Shown here: positions 17,136 through 26,064 of the stretch, piece after piece
How the letters are laid out: every line of letters starts with the position of its first letter
Numbering within the stretch: position 1 is the first letter of the stretch
From: CADEDH01 sp047971245
Lineage (GTDB): Bacteria; Actinomycetota; Acidimicrobiia; Acidimicrobiales; SZUA-35
NCBI GenBank assembly: GCA_047971245.1
Contig: JBKDZN010000219.1
Span: 16,093 to 80,092 of the forward strand
Length of the DNA: 64,000 nt
Direction: 5' to 3'
The notes under the pieces: model-generated
The model's input: the letters and a program-made list of their open reading frames with translations, nothing else
Databases searched by the model: none
Told to the model about the DNA's origin: nothing
Made by a program: the position numbers and the translations under genes

Positions 17136-18359
17136 TCACGACGTCCGGGTCGACACCACTTCGGCGAGCGCGTCGACGCAGGTGTCGATCTGGGCGTCGG
17201 TGATCACCAGTGGGGGGCAGAAGGCCACCGACGTCCCGATGGGCCGCACGATGACGCCCCGGGCCAGCATGGCGTCGCGTACTGCCGCGCCGTCGCCTCC
17301 CGGGCCGAGATCGGCGGCCCACACCGCTCCGGCCCCCCGGGCCTCGGCGATCGTGCCGTCGTCGGCCAGGCTGCGGAGCCCGGCCCCCAGCCGCTCCCCC
17401 ACCTTGACCGCCCGTTCCAGCAGCCCATCGGCCAGCACGTCCAGGTTGGCCAGGGCGGCGGCGCAGGTGGTCGGGTGCCCGGAGTAGGTGTACCCGTGGC
17501 GCAACATCCAGTCCCGGTCGCTCTCCAAAGGATCGAGCACCCGGCGGGACAGCAGCACGCCCGACACCGGGAGGTAGCCCGAACTGACGCCCTTGGCGAA
17601 GGTGATCATGTCGGGTGTGACCCCGAAGTACTCCGAGGCCAGCCAGGTGCCCATCCGCCCAAAGCCACAGATCACCTCGTCGAAGATCAGGTAGGCGCCG
17701 TGTTGATCGCACAGGCGCCGCAGCCCCTCCAGATAGCCGTCGGGGGGCGGATGCACCCCACCGGCGCCCTGCACCGGCTCGGTCAGCACCGCGGCCACCC
17801 GCCCGCCGTACTCGTCCGCGAACATCGACGCCATGGCTTCGAGGTCGTCGGCCGGGGCCTGGAGCACGTCCGGGAGCAGGGGGCCGAACCCCTCCTTGTT
17901 CAGCTGCAGACCCTGGGCGGTGACGCCGCCGTAGTTGACGCCGTGGTAGGCGCGGTCACGGCTGATCACGACCGTCCGTTCCGGATGACCGGCCTGCACC
18001 TGGGCGATCCGGGCCAGTTTCATGGCCGTGTCGATGGCCTCGCTCCCGGAGTTCCCGAGGAACACCCGGGCGTCGGGGAACGGGGCCAGGTCGGCCAGGC
18101 GACCGGCCAGCTCCTCCGACGGCTCGTTGGCGAACTTCTCGAACGTGTGGAAGGTGGCCAACGCGTTCATCTGCCGGTTGACGGCCTCGATGATGGGCCG
18201 GCACCCGTGGCCGGCCTGCACATACCACAGGCTGGCCAGGGCATCGATGTAATCACGGCCGGCCGAGTCGGTGACCACCGCCCCGTCCCCGGCCACCAGG
18301 GTGAGATACTCGGTCCTCGCCGGTTGGGCGTAGGCGTGCAGCAATCGTGGAACAGCCAT
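17136..18359 (-). CDS. Class III aminotransferase (omega-amino acid:pyruvate type)
   Basis: A 407-residue PLP enzyme. Visible are the substrate-loop motif YVQAGHG, GNSGSEA near residue 102, YHGVNYGG near 137, the Asp-containing IFDEVICGFGR near 226, and the PLP lysine in TFAKGVSSGYLP near 258. The pattern resembles omega-amino acid or putrescine/beta-alanine pyruvate aminotransferases. The precise amine donor is unknown. AGGGGG stands 4 nt before the ATG. It meets the exported beta-helix gene tail to tail with only 7 nt between stops. Confidence 0.9.
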   Translation of the reverse strand: MAVPRLLHAYAQPARTEYLTLVAGDGAVVTDSAGRDYIDALASLWYVQAGHGCRPIIEAVNRQMNALATFHTFEKFANEPSEELAGRLADLAPFPDARVFLGNSGSEAIDTAMKLARIAQVQAGHPERTVVISRDRAYHGVNYGGVTAQGLQLNKEGFGPLLPDVLQAPADDLEAMASMFADEYGGRVAAVLTEPVQGAGGVHPPPDGYLEGLRRLCDQHGAYLIFDEVICGFGRMGTWLASEYFGVTPDMITFAKGVSSGYLPVSGVLLSRRVLDPLESDRDWMLRHGYTYSGHPTTCAAALANLDVLADGLLERAVKVGERLGAGLRSLADDGTIAEARGAGAVWAADLGPGGDGAAVRDAMLARGVIVRPIGTSVAFCPPLVITDAQIDTCVDALAEVVSTRTS

Positions 18360-18417
18360 GGTTCCCCCTCTCGGGACCGTCCGGTGGAGCGAGCGTAGCT
18401 CAGCCCGCTCCCGGCGA

Positions 18418-20169
18418 TCAGACCCTGGAGCTCGTCGCGTCGGCCGGTCCGGGCCCCGGGCCGACGTCGGACGCGTCGACGATCTCGTACCCGTACCCCT
18501 GCTCGGCCAGGAACCGCTGGCGACGGCGGGCGTGATCGACCTCGACGGTGTCCTGGGCGACCAGGGTGTAGAAGTGGGCCTGCCGATCGTCCTGCTTGGG
18601 CCGCACGATCCGCCCGAGACGCTGGGCCTCCTCTTGGCGACTCCCGTAGGTGCCCGACACCTGGACCGCGACGGCCACCTCGGGCAGATCGATGCTGGTG
18701 TTCCCCACCTTGGACACCACCAGGGCGTCGATCTCGCCGCGGCGGAGTTGCTCGAAGCGCGCCAGACGCTCCGCCGGTGGGGTGGCCCCGGTGAGCAGGG
18801 GCAGATCGAGCCGATCGGCGACGGCGTGGAGCCCGTCCAGGTAGGTCCCGATGATCAGCACCCCGTCGCCCTGGTGCCGGTCGACGAGGTCGGCCACGAC
18901 GTCCAGCTTCGCGGCCACGCCCGCCGCCACCTGGGCCCGTTGGCGGACCGGGGCCGCGGCGTGGGCCATCCGCTCCGCAGCGGTGGGGGGAACCCGGATC
19001 TCGGTACAGGTGGCCGGGGCCAGCCAACCCTGCAGCTCCAACTCCCGCCAGCCGACGTCGAACCGTTTGGGCCCGACCAGGCCGAACACGTCACGCTGGC
19101 GGCCGTCCTCCCGCACCAGGGTGGCGGTGAGGCCGAGGCGACGCCGGGACTGGATCCCGGCGGTGAGCTGGAAGACGGCGGACGGCAGCAGATGGACCTC
19201 GTCGTAGATGACCAGGCCCCAGTCGCCCCCCTGCAACAGGTCGAGATGGCGGAACACACCGTCCCGGCGGGTGGCCAGCAGATGATAGGTGGTGAGGGTG
19301 ACGGGCCGCACCGCCCGACCCCGCGACGAGTACACACCGATGTCGTCAGGGTCGAGGTCGGTGAACCGCAACAGTTCGGCCCGCCACTGCTCGATCGCCG
19401 CCGGCCCGGTGGTCAGGATCAGGGTGCGGGCCCCGACCGCGGCCGCGGCGGCGATCCCGGTGACGGTCTTGCCGGCCCCGCAGGGCAGCACGATCACGCC
19501 CGTGCCGCTGGGGAGCCAGGCGTTCACGGCGGCCTCCTGGTACGGCCGCAACACCAGATCGGGTCGGAGAGCGAACGGGTGTGGCAGACCCGGGCTCAGG
19601 GCGGCCCGATCGTCGGCCGGCCAGCGGCGCTCCAGCAGCAGTTGCTTGAGTGCCCCCCGATCGAGTGGGTCGAGCGCCACGCTCCGGGCGCCGAGCCGGC
19701 CGCCGACGTGCCGGGCCACCTCGGCGTCGGCCAGCAGCTCGTCGGCCAGCGCCTCGTCGGCGAAAACCACCGTCAACGACCGTCGATCGTCGACGGTCCC
19801 CCCGTTGCCGGGGTCTCCGGACCGGTCCGCGGCGTCGCCCTCGTGGCGGCCGGCTCCGCCCTCGATGACCACCCGCCCGAACCGGTCCACGGTGTCCACG
19901 ATGGCCGCCTCGACGGTGTGGGGCACCGGACCTGCCGACCAGCGGCGGAGGGTGTCGATGATCCGGTCGGCGGTCATCCCGGACGCGGCCGCGTTCCACA
20001 GGCCGAGGTCGGTCAGGCGGTAGGTGTGCAAGCCGTCGGGGGCGGTGTCCAGCTCGGCGAACCGGGCCAGCTCCGATCTGGCCGCCGCCGCGTCCGGATG
20101 GGCCAGGTTCAACAGCACGGTGTCGGCGGCCGGCAGCAGGAGCGGTCCCGACCCGATCGGGGCGTTCAC
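18418..20169 (-). CDS. XPB/ERCC3-type DNA helicase (superfamily 2)
   Basis: A 583-residue helicase with an N-terminal domain, Walker A PCGAGKT near residue 227, DEVH near 323, a motif III-type LGLTATL, the XPB-specific RED motif in VREDGRQRD, and motif VI in QRLGRIVRPK. These features identify the XPB (Ssl2) branch rather than a generic DEAD helicase. XPB acts in nucleotide excision repair in eukaryotes and archaea. Bacterial XPB unwinds 3' to 5' in vitro. The GTG start overlaps the stop of the upstream gene (GTGA), implying co-translation with its partner. A homologous pair is found in mycobacteria (Rv0861c/Rv0862c). Confidence 0.94.
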   Translation of the reverse strand: MNAPIGSGPLLLPAADTVLLNLAHPDAAAARSELARFAELDTAPDGLHTYRLTDLGLWNAAASGMTADRIIDTLRRWSAGPVPHTVEAAIVDTVDRFGRVVIEGGAGRHEGDAADRSGDPGNGGTVDDRRSLTVVFADEALADELLADAEVARHVGGRLGARSVALDPLDRGALKQLLLERRWPADDRAALSPGLPHPFALRPDLVLRPYQEAAVNAWLPSGTGVIVLPCGAGKTVTGIAAAAAVGARTLILTTGPAAIEQWRAELLRFTDLDPDDIGVYSSRGRAVRPVTLTTYHLLATRRDGVFRHLDLLQGGDWGLVIYDEVHLLPSAVFQLTAGIQSRRRLGLTATLVREDGRQRDVFGLVGPKRFDVGWRELELQGWLAPATCTEIRVPPTAAERMAHAAAPVRQRAQVAAGVAAKLDVVADLVDRHQGDGVLIIGTYLDGLHAVADRLDLPLLTGATPPAERLARFEQLRRGEIDALVVSKVGNTSIDLPEVAVAVQVSGTYGSRQEEAQRLGRIVRPKQDDRQAHFYTLVAQDTVEVDHARRRQRFLAEQGYGYEIVDASDVGPGPGPADATSSRV

Positions 20170-22592
20170 CGGTCCGGATCCTCCACCGCGACCACGGTCT
20201 CCAGCGGGAGTTCCGTGACCCCGTCGGTGCCCAACAGGCTGACCGTGTCACCTACGGCGACCAGGACCCCCGCCGACTCGGCCAGACCCCCGTCGACCAG
20301 GTGGGTCACCACCGCCGGCCGATTCAGACGCCGGTCGATCCCGTGGCGCAGGTCGACGGCACCGTCGTCGCCCCCCTCACCCGGCGGGTCGGCCCGAGCC
20401 GTCTCCTCGCCTCCCGCCACCAGATCGGCCACGGTGTCATCGATCTCGTGCGGTGACAACCCGCCGACCAGTTCCGGGCCGGTCCAGTCCGGGGGCGGCC
20501 CGGGCGCCGGTTCCGGACCGGGCCCCGACACTGCGTCGGCCGAGGTGGTGCCGTCGACGGGTTCGGGGTGGGCGCGCACCACGACCGTGGCCCCGTCGAG
20601 CACGGGGAACAGGCCCTCGGCCCGGAGTTCGTCGAGCATCCGGTTCGGCTCCACCGGGCTGGTCAGCACGGTCGGGGCCACCAGCCGCATCCCGAGCCGG
20701 GCGGCCCGGGCCGACGACGCGACACCGACCGCTTCGGCCTCATCCCCGGTCACCACCACCGAGCGGGCGGGCAGCACCCGGACGGTGCCGTGGCGCCGGG
20801 CCACGTCACCGATCAGGTAGCTCAAGGGTTGGGGCACACCCGATAGGGCGTGGCGGCCCAGGAAATCCTCGATGGTGCCGGCGGTCCAGCCCCGGTCGAA
20901 CGCCTGACGGAGGCTGGTCGGGCTGAACCGGAACGACGGCAGGGAGCCGCCCGGCTCCCGGTCGGCCATCTCGCTCATGGCCTCGGCCACGGCCGGGACC
21001 AGGGGACCGAGGGCGACCGCGCTGAGGTCGGTCTGGACCACGAGCTGGTCCTGGTCGGGCCCGAGCACCTCGGCGGCGACCGTGTCGAGATCCGGGCCGC
21101 GCTCGGACGCCGGGCCGGGGAGCCGGAGCTCGGGTTCGGGCAGCCAGGTGGCCTCGTCCTCCCGGACCAGGGCGTCGAGCATCCGGGTCGGTGAGCCCGC
21201 CGCCATCAGGCCGAGCTGCCGGGCCTCGTCGAGCAGGGCGTCGATCAGACCGAGCGGGGTCACGTCGTAGGAGAGCCACAGATTGGGGGAGCGCCACACC
21301 ACCACCTCGCTCAGCTGGGCCGGATCGGCGGCCTCGCCCACCGGGGTGCCGGCCAGGGCGTGGACCAGGTGCCGCCGGGCCGACAGTGGCAGCAGGATCA
21401 GGTCGGCCTCGTCGAACGCGGCGACGGGGCCCGTCGGTTCCCGGTCGTCGCGGCCGAGCAGGGGGCTCGACGCCAGCTCGGCGGCGCCCAACCAGCAGCG
21501 CACCAGCGCCGTCCAGCGGCGGGGACGGTCGAGGCCGAGCCACACCGGAGCAAGATCGGTGGCCACGACAGCACGATCGACCACCTCGATCAGCCGGGCC
21601 GACCGGAGTACCGACAGCAGCCGGACCAGCTCACCCACCTCGACATCGCATCGGCGGCTCAGGCGCCGCAGTTCCCGGATCCCCACGGCGCCGTCCTTGC
21701 GGGTGATGACCTCGCCCGCCCGGGCCAGGCCGACGACGGTCTCCGCCGCGGTCAGCATCCGCCCGGCGGCGTCGGCCCCCGCCGCGGTGGCCGCGTCGGC
21801 CGGCAGGCCGGCCACCGGCCGGAGGGGCACGGGCCGCAACCGGGCCTCGGGAGCGAGACCCTCGGGGTGGGCCGCCACCACCACCTCACGGGGCAGTTCG
21901 GCGACCTGCTCGCTGACCGCCACCAGCAGCCCGCGCTCGAGGAGCCACCGGAGCGGGTCGGACGGCTCGGGCTGGCGGTAGAGGAAGCCGGCGGGCAGGC
22001 CGACGGCCGGGCTCCGCTGCTCGATCAACAGCTCGATCGTCTCCGTCACCTCCGGCCGCGCCCCGGCCAGGACGGCGGCGAGCCCGTCCGGGGTGGCCAG
22101 GCGCCGGGCGATCGCGGCCGCGGTGACCGCGGGTCGGTTCGAGCCCTCGGCCCCCAGGACCTGGGCCAGGCTGTCAGTGGTGGCGGCCGGCAGATGCCGG
22201 GCCAGCTCTTCGAACGACGGCCCCAGGCCCAGCGGCCGAGCGAACAGGTCGGGCAGGGCCCCCACCGGCGCGGCCACCCCGTCCTCCAGCACCACCAGGC
22301 CCCGCTCGGCCAACCGTTCCAGGGCGTCGATGACCCCGGTGAGGTCCGTGGTGCCGAGAAGTTCGTCGAGCTCGGCGGCGGTGCCGCGGCGGGCCACCAC
22401 CAGCGCCTCGGCGGTGACCACCATGCCCACGTCGGCCTCGATCAAGGCCCGGGCCATCGACACCGGCGAAACGGCCCGCCGGGCCAACGCGCCGAACCCC
22501 CGATCGGCCGCTCCGAGCAGGTCGGGACGAGCGGTCAGCAGGCGCGCCAACGCCTCCGGAGTCCAACGGCGAAGGTGATCGGCAAACCGCAC
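20166..22592 (-). CDS. Helicase-associated protein (XPB partner, Helicase_C_3-type)
   Basis: An 808-residue protein from GTG at 22592, where homology begins (VRFADHLRRWTPEALARLL). It is built of repeated winged-helix-like segments and ends with a domain resembling the XPB N-terminal/C3 domain (LVVQTDLSAVALGP, then ERGPDL-type acidic stretches). It lacks helicase motifs. Its stop overlaps the XPB start by 4 nt, so the two are translationally coupled. In mycobacteria Rv0862c lies beside XPB in the same order. The function is unknown; it may load or regulate the helicase. The frame is open further upstream to 22805, but that part overlaps nothing recognisable. Confidence 0.8.
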   Translation of the reverse strand: MRFADHLRRWTPEALARLLTARPDLLGAADRGFGALARRAVSPVSMARALIEADVGMVVTAEALVVARRGTAAELDELLGTTDLTGVIDALERLAERGLVVLEDGVAAPVGALPDLFARPLGLGPSFEELARHLPAATTDSLAQVLGAEGSNRPAVTAAAIARRLATPDGLAAVLAGARPEVTETIELLIEQRSPAVGLPAGFLYRQPEPSDPLRWLLERGLLVAVSEQVAELPREVVVAAHPEGLAPEARLRPVPLRPVAGLPADAATAAGADAAGRMLTAAETVVGLARAGEVITRKDGAVGIRELRRLSRRCDVEVGELVRLLSVLRSARLIEVVDRAVVATDLAPVWLGLDRPRRWTALVRCWLGAAELASSPLLGRDDREPTGPVAAFDEADLILLPLSARRHLVHALAGTPVGEAADPAQLSEVVVWRSPNLWLSYDVTPLGLIDALLDEARQLGLMAAGSPTRMLDALVREDEATWLPEPELRLPGPASERGPDLDTVAAEVLGPDQDQLVVQTDLSAVALGPLVPAVAEAMSEMADREPGGSLPSFRFSPTSLRQAFDRGWTAGTIEDFLGRHALSGVPQPLSYLIGDVARRHGTVRVLPARSVVVTGDEAEAVGVASSARAARLGMRLVAPTVLTSPVEPNRMLDELRAEGLFPVLDGATVVVRAHPEPVDGTTSADAVSGPGPEPAPGPPPDWTGPELVGGLSPHEIDDTVADLVAGGEETARADPPGEGGDDGAVDLRHGIDRRLNRPAVVTHLVDGGLAESAGVLVAVGDTVSLLGTDGVTELPLETVVAVEDPDR

Positions 22593-22659
22593 CCCACCAG
22601 GGTGCCCCAAAAACGTCCCGGCCCAAAGTGGCGACCGGCGGTCATCGGCGATGGGACCC

Positions 22660-23598
22660 TCACCCGCCGGGCGGCACCACCCGGGCCAGGAAGTCGACCA
22701 CGGCGTCGACGAAGACGTCGTTCCGGTCGCCCGCCACCATGTGGGCCGCCTCGCCCACGTTGGCGTACGCCGCGTCGGGGACCTGGGCCAGGAACGCCGC
22801 GGCACCGGCCTCCGACAGGACGTCGCTGAGACCGCCCCGCACCAGCAGGGTGTGCGTGCCCAGCTCCCGCAACCGGTCGGCGGCCGCCTCCTGGCGGGGG
22901 ATCCGGTCGGCCAGCGCCTTGGGTCGGCGCATGTAGGCGGGATCCCAGTGCCACCGGTAGCGGCCGTCCGGCCACTGCCGCACGTTCTTGGCCAGGCCGT
23001 CGAGACGGCGGGGGCGGGGACGGTGGGGCTGGTAGGTCGCTATGGCTTCGGCCACCTCTTCGAGCGATCCGAAGCCGTCGGGAGCCTGCGCCATGAAGTC
23101 CCGGATCCGGGCGATACCGGCCGCCTCCACCCGGGGGGCGGTGTCGACCAGGACGAGGGCCCGGGCGGTCACCACGTCCTCGCCGATCGCGGTCAGCGAC
23201 GTGCCGCCTCCCATCGAGGCGCCCACCAGGACGGGTGTCTCCCCGTAGTGGTCGATCACCGCGGCGAGATCGGCCATCATCGCCTCGGTGGTGTAGTCCC
23301 CGTCGGGGGCCCAGCCCGAATCACCGTGGCCTCGGGCGTCGAGACTCACCGTCCGGTAGCCGGCGCCGGCCAGACGTTCCCCCGCCCCCTTCCAGGCGTG
23401 GCGGGTCTGCCCACCCCCGTGGAGCAGCAGGACCAGCGGTCCGTGGTCTCCGGCCACGTCGGCGGCCAGGGGCACACCCCCGAAACCGGTCAGGATCACC
23501 CCGGGCTCGGGCGTACCCGGCAGGCGGGTCCCGCCGTGCGGCGACGTCCCGCCCCCGTCGGTCTCGGGTTCATCGGCTGGTCTCGGCACGGTGGTCAT
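22660..23598 (-). CDS. Alpha/beta hydrolase
   Basis: A 312-residue alpha/beta-hydrolase. The oxyanion HGGGQ motif lies near residue 57, the nucleophile elbow GASMGG holds the serine, and the acid/His pair is suggested by LLVRGGLSDVL and EAAHMVAGD near the C-terminus. Substrate unknown; relatives include esterases and haloalkane/epoxide-type hydrolases. The ATG at 23598 is preceded by GGGGAG. The 5' end overlaps the MFS gene's 3' end by 29 nt, so the two genes are probably one transcript. Confidence 0.88.
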   Translation of the reverse strand: MTTVPRPADEPETDGGGTSPHGGTRLPGTPEPGVILTGFGGVPLAADVAGDHGPLVLLLHGGGQTRHAWKGAGERLAGAGYRTVSLDARGHGDSGWAPDGDYTTEAMMADLAAVIDHYGETPVLVGASMGGGTSLTAIGEDVVTARALVLVDTAPRVEAAGIARIRDFMAQAPDGFGSLEEVAEAIATYQPHRPRPRRLDGLAKNVRQWPDGRYRWHWDPAYMRRPKALADRIPRQEAAADRLRELGTHTLLVRGGLSDVLSEAGAAAFLAQVPDAAYANVGEAAHMVAGDRNDVFVDAVVDFLARVVPPGG

Positions 23599-24925
23599 GA
23601 GTCTCCCCTCGAACGGCATGATCCGGCGATGTTGGCATCCGACGAGCCGAACCGCCGATCCGGCGGTCCGGCAGCGCCCTGTTCCCGCGGCGCAGGAGCG
23701 CCCTGTTCCCGCGGCGCAGGAGCGCCGTGTTGAGCACCCCGGCGGCGAGGACAACGGAGGCCGCGAGCATCGGCGTGAGCAGGGCGGCGGCGACCCCGAC
23801 CCGCTCGGCCACCAGGCCGGTGACCGCGGCCGCCCCGGCCTGACCGACCACCACCGCGGAACCGAAGATCGTCAGCGCCGCGGCGCCCCGGCCCTCGGGG
23901 CTCCGGTCGACCGCGAAACGGTACTCGACCACGAGGGTGGGGCCGATCCCGATCCCGACCACGAACAGGGCGACCACCAGCGCCGGAACCGACGACACCG
24001 TAGCCAGGCCGACGGCGCCGGTGGTCAGGACCGTCGCGAACACCAGCCAGCGGGAGGCGAGGGAGAACCCGTCGGGCAGGGCGGCCGAGCCGAGGGCGAA
24101 CACCGCAGATCCCACCCCCATCGCCCCGTACAGCAGCCCGGCCTCCTCCGGTGCGCCGCGTTGCTCCATGAACGCGGTGAGGGCAGTGAGACACGAGCCG
24201 AACACCAGACCCATCCCCAACGCGCCGCCGTAGGTGACGAGCAGGCCGGGTCGGAGCAGTTCGCCCGCCGGTGCCTGGAGCACATCTCCCGACGCCGTCC
24301 GGTCGGCCCGACCGACGTCGGCGGTGGGATGCAACGCGAAGGCACTGACGAACACCAGGCCGAGCAGGGCCGCCCCGACCACCGGTGCGGCCGGGCCGAC
24401 CGCAGTGGCGAGCACGCCGACCACCACCGGCCCGAACACGAACACGAGCTCATCGGCCCCCGACTCGTACGCCATGGCCCGGCCGAGCACCCGGGCCCGG
24501 CGATCCTCGGGCAGGTGCCGGTGGATGATGGCCACCACCCGCGAGCGCGACATCGGCGCCACCTGGGGCACGGTGGCCCCGATCAGCAGGGCCAGGCCCA
24601 ACACGGTCCAATCGGGAGCCGGGGAGGACACCAGGCGGGCCAGGGCCAGCAACAAAGCGCTATTGACCATCCCCACCAGCAGCAGAACCCGTCGCTGCCC
24701 GTACCGGTCGGCGGCCATCCCCAGAACGGGCGAGAACAAGGCGGTGCCGGCACCGGTCACGGCGGACGTGGCCCCGCCGAGGGCGATCGACTGGCGCGCC
24801 GACACGACGAGGGTGAGCACCCCGACGGTCATCATGGCGAACGGCAACCGGGCGATCAGGGCGATGGGGAAGAAGCTCGTCCCCGCGGCACGGATCATGG
24901 TGGGTGCAGCGGCCTGATCGGTCAT
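23570..24925 (-). CDS. MFS transporter
   Basis: A 451-residue membrane protein with about twelve hydrophobic segments and the MFS loop motif MAADRYGQRR between helices 2 and 3. The drug-efflux type is likely but the substrate is unknown. The start is ATG 24925 (MTDQAAAP). The C-terminal tail holds a tandem 8-residue duplication (ALLRRGNR twice, from a 24-bp DNA duplication) and then continues for about 30 residues into the hydrolase gene. This tail looks recently extended. Confidence 0.85.
   Translation of the reverse strand: MTDQAAAPTMIRAAGTSFFPIALIARLPFAMMTVGVLTLVVSARQSIALGGATSAVTGAGTALFSPVLGMAADRYGQRRVLLLVGMVNSALLLALARLVSSPAPDWTVLGLALLIGATVPQVAPMSRSRVVAIIHRHLPEDRRARVLGRAMAYESGADELVFVFGPVVVGVLATAVGPAAPVVGAALLGLVFVSAFALHPTADVGRADRTASGDVLQAPAGELLRPGLLVTYGGALGMGLVFGSCLTALTAFMEQRGAPEEAGLLYGAMGVGSAVFALGSAALPDGFSLASRWLVFATVLTTGAVGLATVSSVPALVVALFVVGIGIGPTLVVEYRFAVDRSPEGRGAAALTIFGSAVVVGQAGAAAVTGLVAERVGVAAALLTPMLAASVVLAAGVLNTALLRRGNRALLRRGNRALPDRRIGGSARRMPTSPDHAVRGETHDHRAETSR
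23674..23721 (-). repeat. Perfect 24-bp tandem duplication within the MFS gene
   Basis: The 24-bp unit at 23674-23697 is repeated exactly at 23698-23721 and begins a third time for a few bases. It encodes two copies of ALLRRGNR in the cytoplasmic tail. Confidence 0.9.
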
Positions 24926-25079
24926 GTGTCTCGGTTTCCTGTGGGCGCACCGCCCGAGGCGGCGTCTCGTGCCGCCTTGGCCACCGGCTCCCGGCACCAG
25001 GTAGATACACAGATCGATTCGTGACGCCCGTCAGTCTACGGGCGTCACGATCCCGAACCGGTCCGGTCCGGAGTGGGAC

Positions 25080-25967
25080 TCAACCGGCGGCGTGGCGGGC
25101 GGCCTGCGTCTTGCGGCGCACCTCGCCGGCGGCCGCCAACTCGGCCCGGTTGTCGTCTCCCACATGCATGTACCGTTCCCGCCAACCGTCGTCTTCCGGG
25201 TCCCACACCACCGGCGCGGCCACCGTGGTCCGGGGCACGAACGCCTGTTCCAGCACCTGGAGCGCCAGTCCGGTGATGAACCGCTGGTTCTCCACGTCGT
25301 ACGGCTTGCCGCACGGGTTACCCAGTGGGTAGTCGACGAACACGAAACGCGGCACACCGCACTCCTCGACGATGTCGCGGGCCGATCCCACCACCACGGT
25401 GGGGATCCCCGCTGCTTCGATCAGACGCGCACCCAGACTCACGGACTGGTGACAGACCGGTCAAAGGGGCACCATCAGCGCCACGTCGACCTCGTCCTCC
25501 TGGAGCCAGTTGATGATCCGGGGAGCGTCACGACGCTCGGTCTGGCGGTGGGAGAACTGGGTCGGCAGGCAGTAGAACCGGTCCGACACCGAACCGAGGC
25601 GACCGTCGGCCACCGCCTCGTCCATCCGGGCGAAGGGGATGAAACTCTCCGGGTCCTCGGTGGTGGTCTCGTCCTTCGCCCAACTCAGGTACTCGTTGTT
25701 CAACCGGCCGAGCTCCGATCGTGGCGCCACGTCGGGCAGGCGGGGCAGATCGCCGGGGACCTCGTAGACGAAATCCTCGGGCAGGAAGTACGACGTGGTG
25801 ACCAGCCCGATCCTGCATTCCGACAACGGCTTGGCCAGCGGGGTGAACGGGGCGTCGTCGTGGGTGGCCCAGGCGTAGGCCTGCTCGTAACCGTGGGCGC
25901 CGTAGTACTCGCGTGACTTGTCGATGTAGCTGACAAACGAGCGATGCGTTCTCTTGCTGGGGACCAC
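25080..25967 (-). CDS. GrdB/PrdB-family protein with in-frame UGA, probable selenoprotein
   Basis: Reading through one UGA (25461-25463) gives a single 295-residue protein. Both halves belong to the glycine/sarcosine/betaine/proline reductase subunit B-like family: the front half contains IGLVTTSYFLP and ends DVALMVPL; the rear half continues PVCHQSVSLGARLIEAAGIPT and FVDYPLGNPCGKPYD. The UGA is residue 169 and makes a U-P-V-C redox motif where homologues are expected to carry Cys or Sec. No frameshift is needed. A hairpin with its loop 16 nt after the UGA (25430-25451) is a SECIS candidate. The start is GTG 25967 with GGGAGCG upstream. The alternatives are a Cys-to-stop point mutation or sequencing error. 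No sel genes lie in the window. Confidence 0.7.
25430..25451 (-). promoter_or_regulatory. Candidate SECIS-like hairpin after the in-frame UGA
   Basis: In the mRNA, CACCAG pairs with CUGG-UG (one bulged G) around a nine-base loop UCCGUGAGU. The loop begins 16 nt after the UGA, the position expected for bacterial SECIS elements. The usual guanine within the first two loop bases is missing, so the match is only partial. Confidence 0.35.
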
Positions 25968-26052
25968 GGGCGCTCCCGGTGGCGAGACGGTCCGGACAGG
26001 CGCAGCCTACGCCGTACCGGGAATCCGGACCAGAACACGGGCGGGCAGCGGG

Positions 26053-26058
26053 CATGCT
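26053..26058 (+). promoter_or_regulatory. Leaderless-type -10 element of yceH-like gene
   Basis: CATGCT lies 6 nt before the GTG at 26065. The same hexamer and spacing precede the enoyl-CoA hydratase gene at 60364. Confidence 0.4.
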
Positions 26059-26064
26059 GGTGCG

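Noticed and set aside
23570..23598. MFS gene as a frameshifted or broken gene because it overlaps the hydrolase
   Set aside because: Both frames are intact with all family motifs; short overlaps are common in this window.
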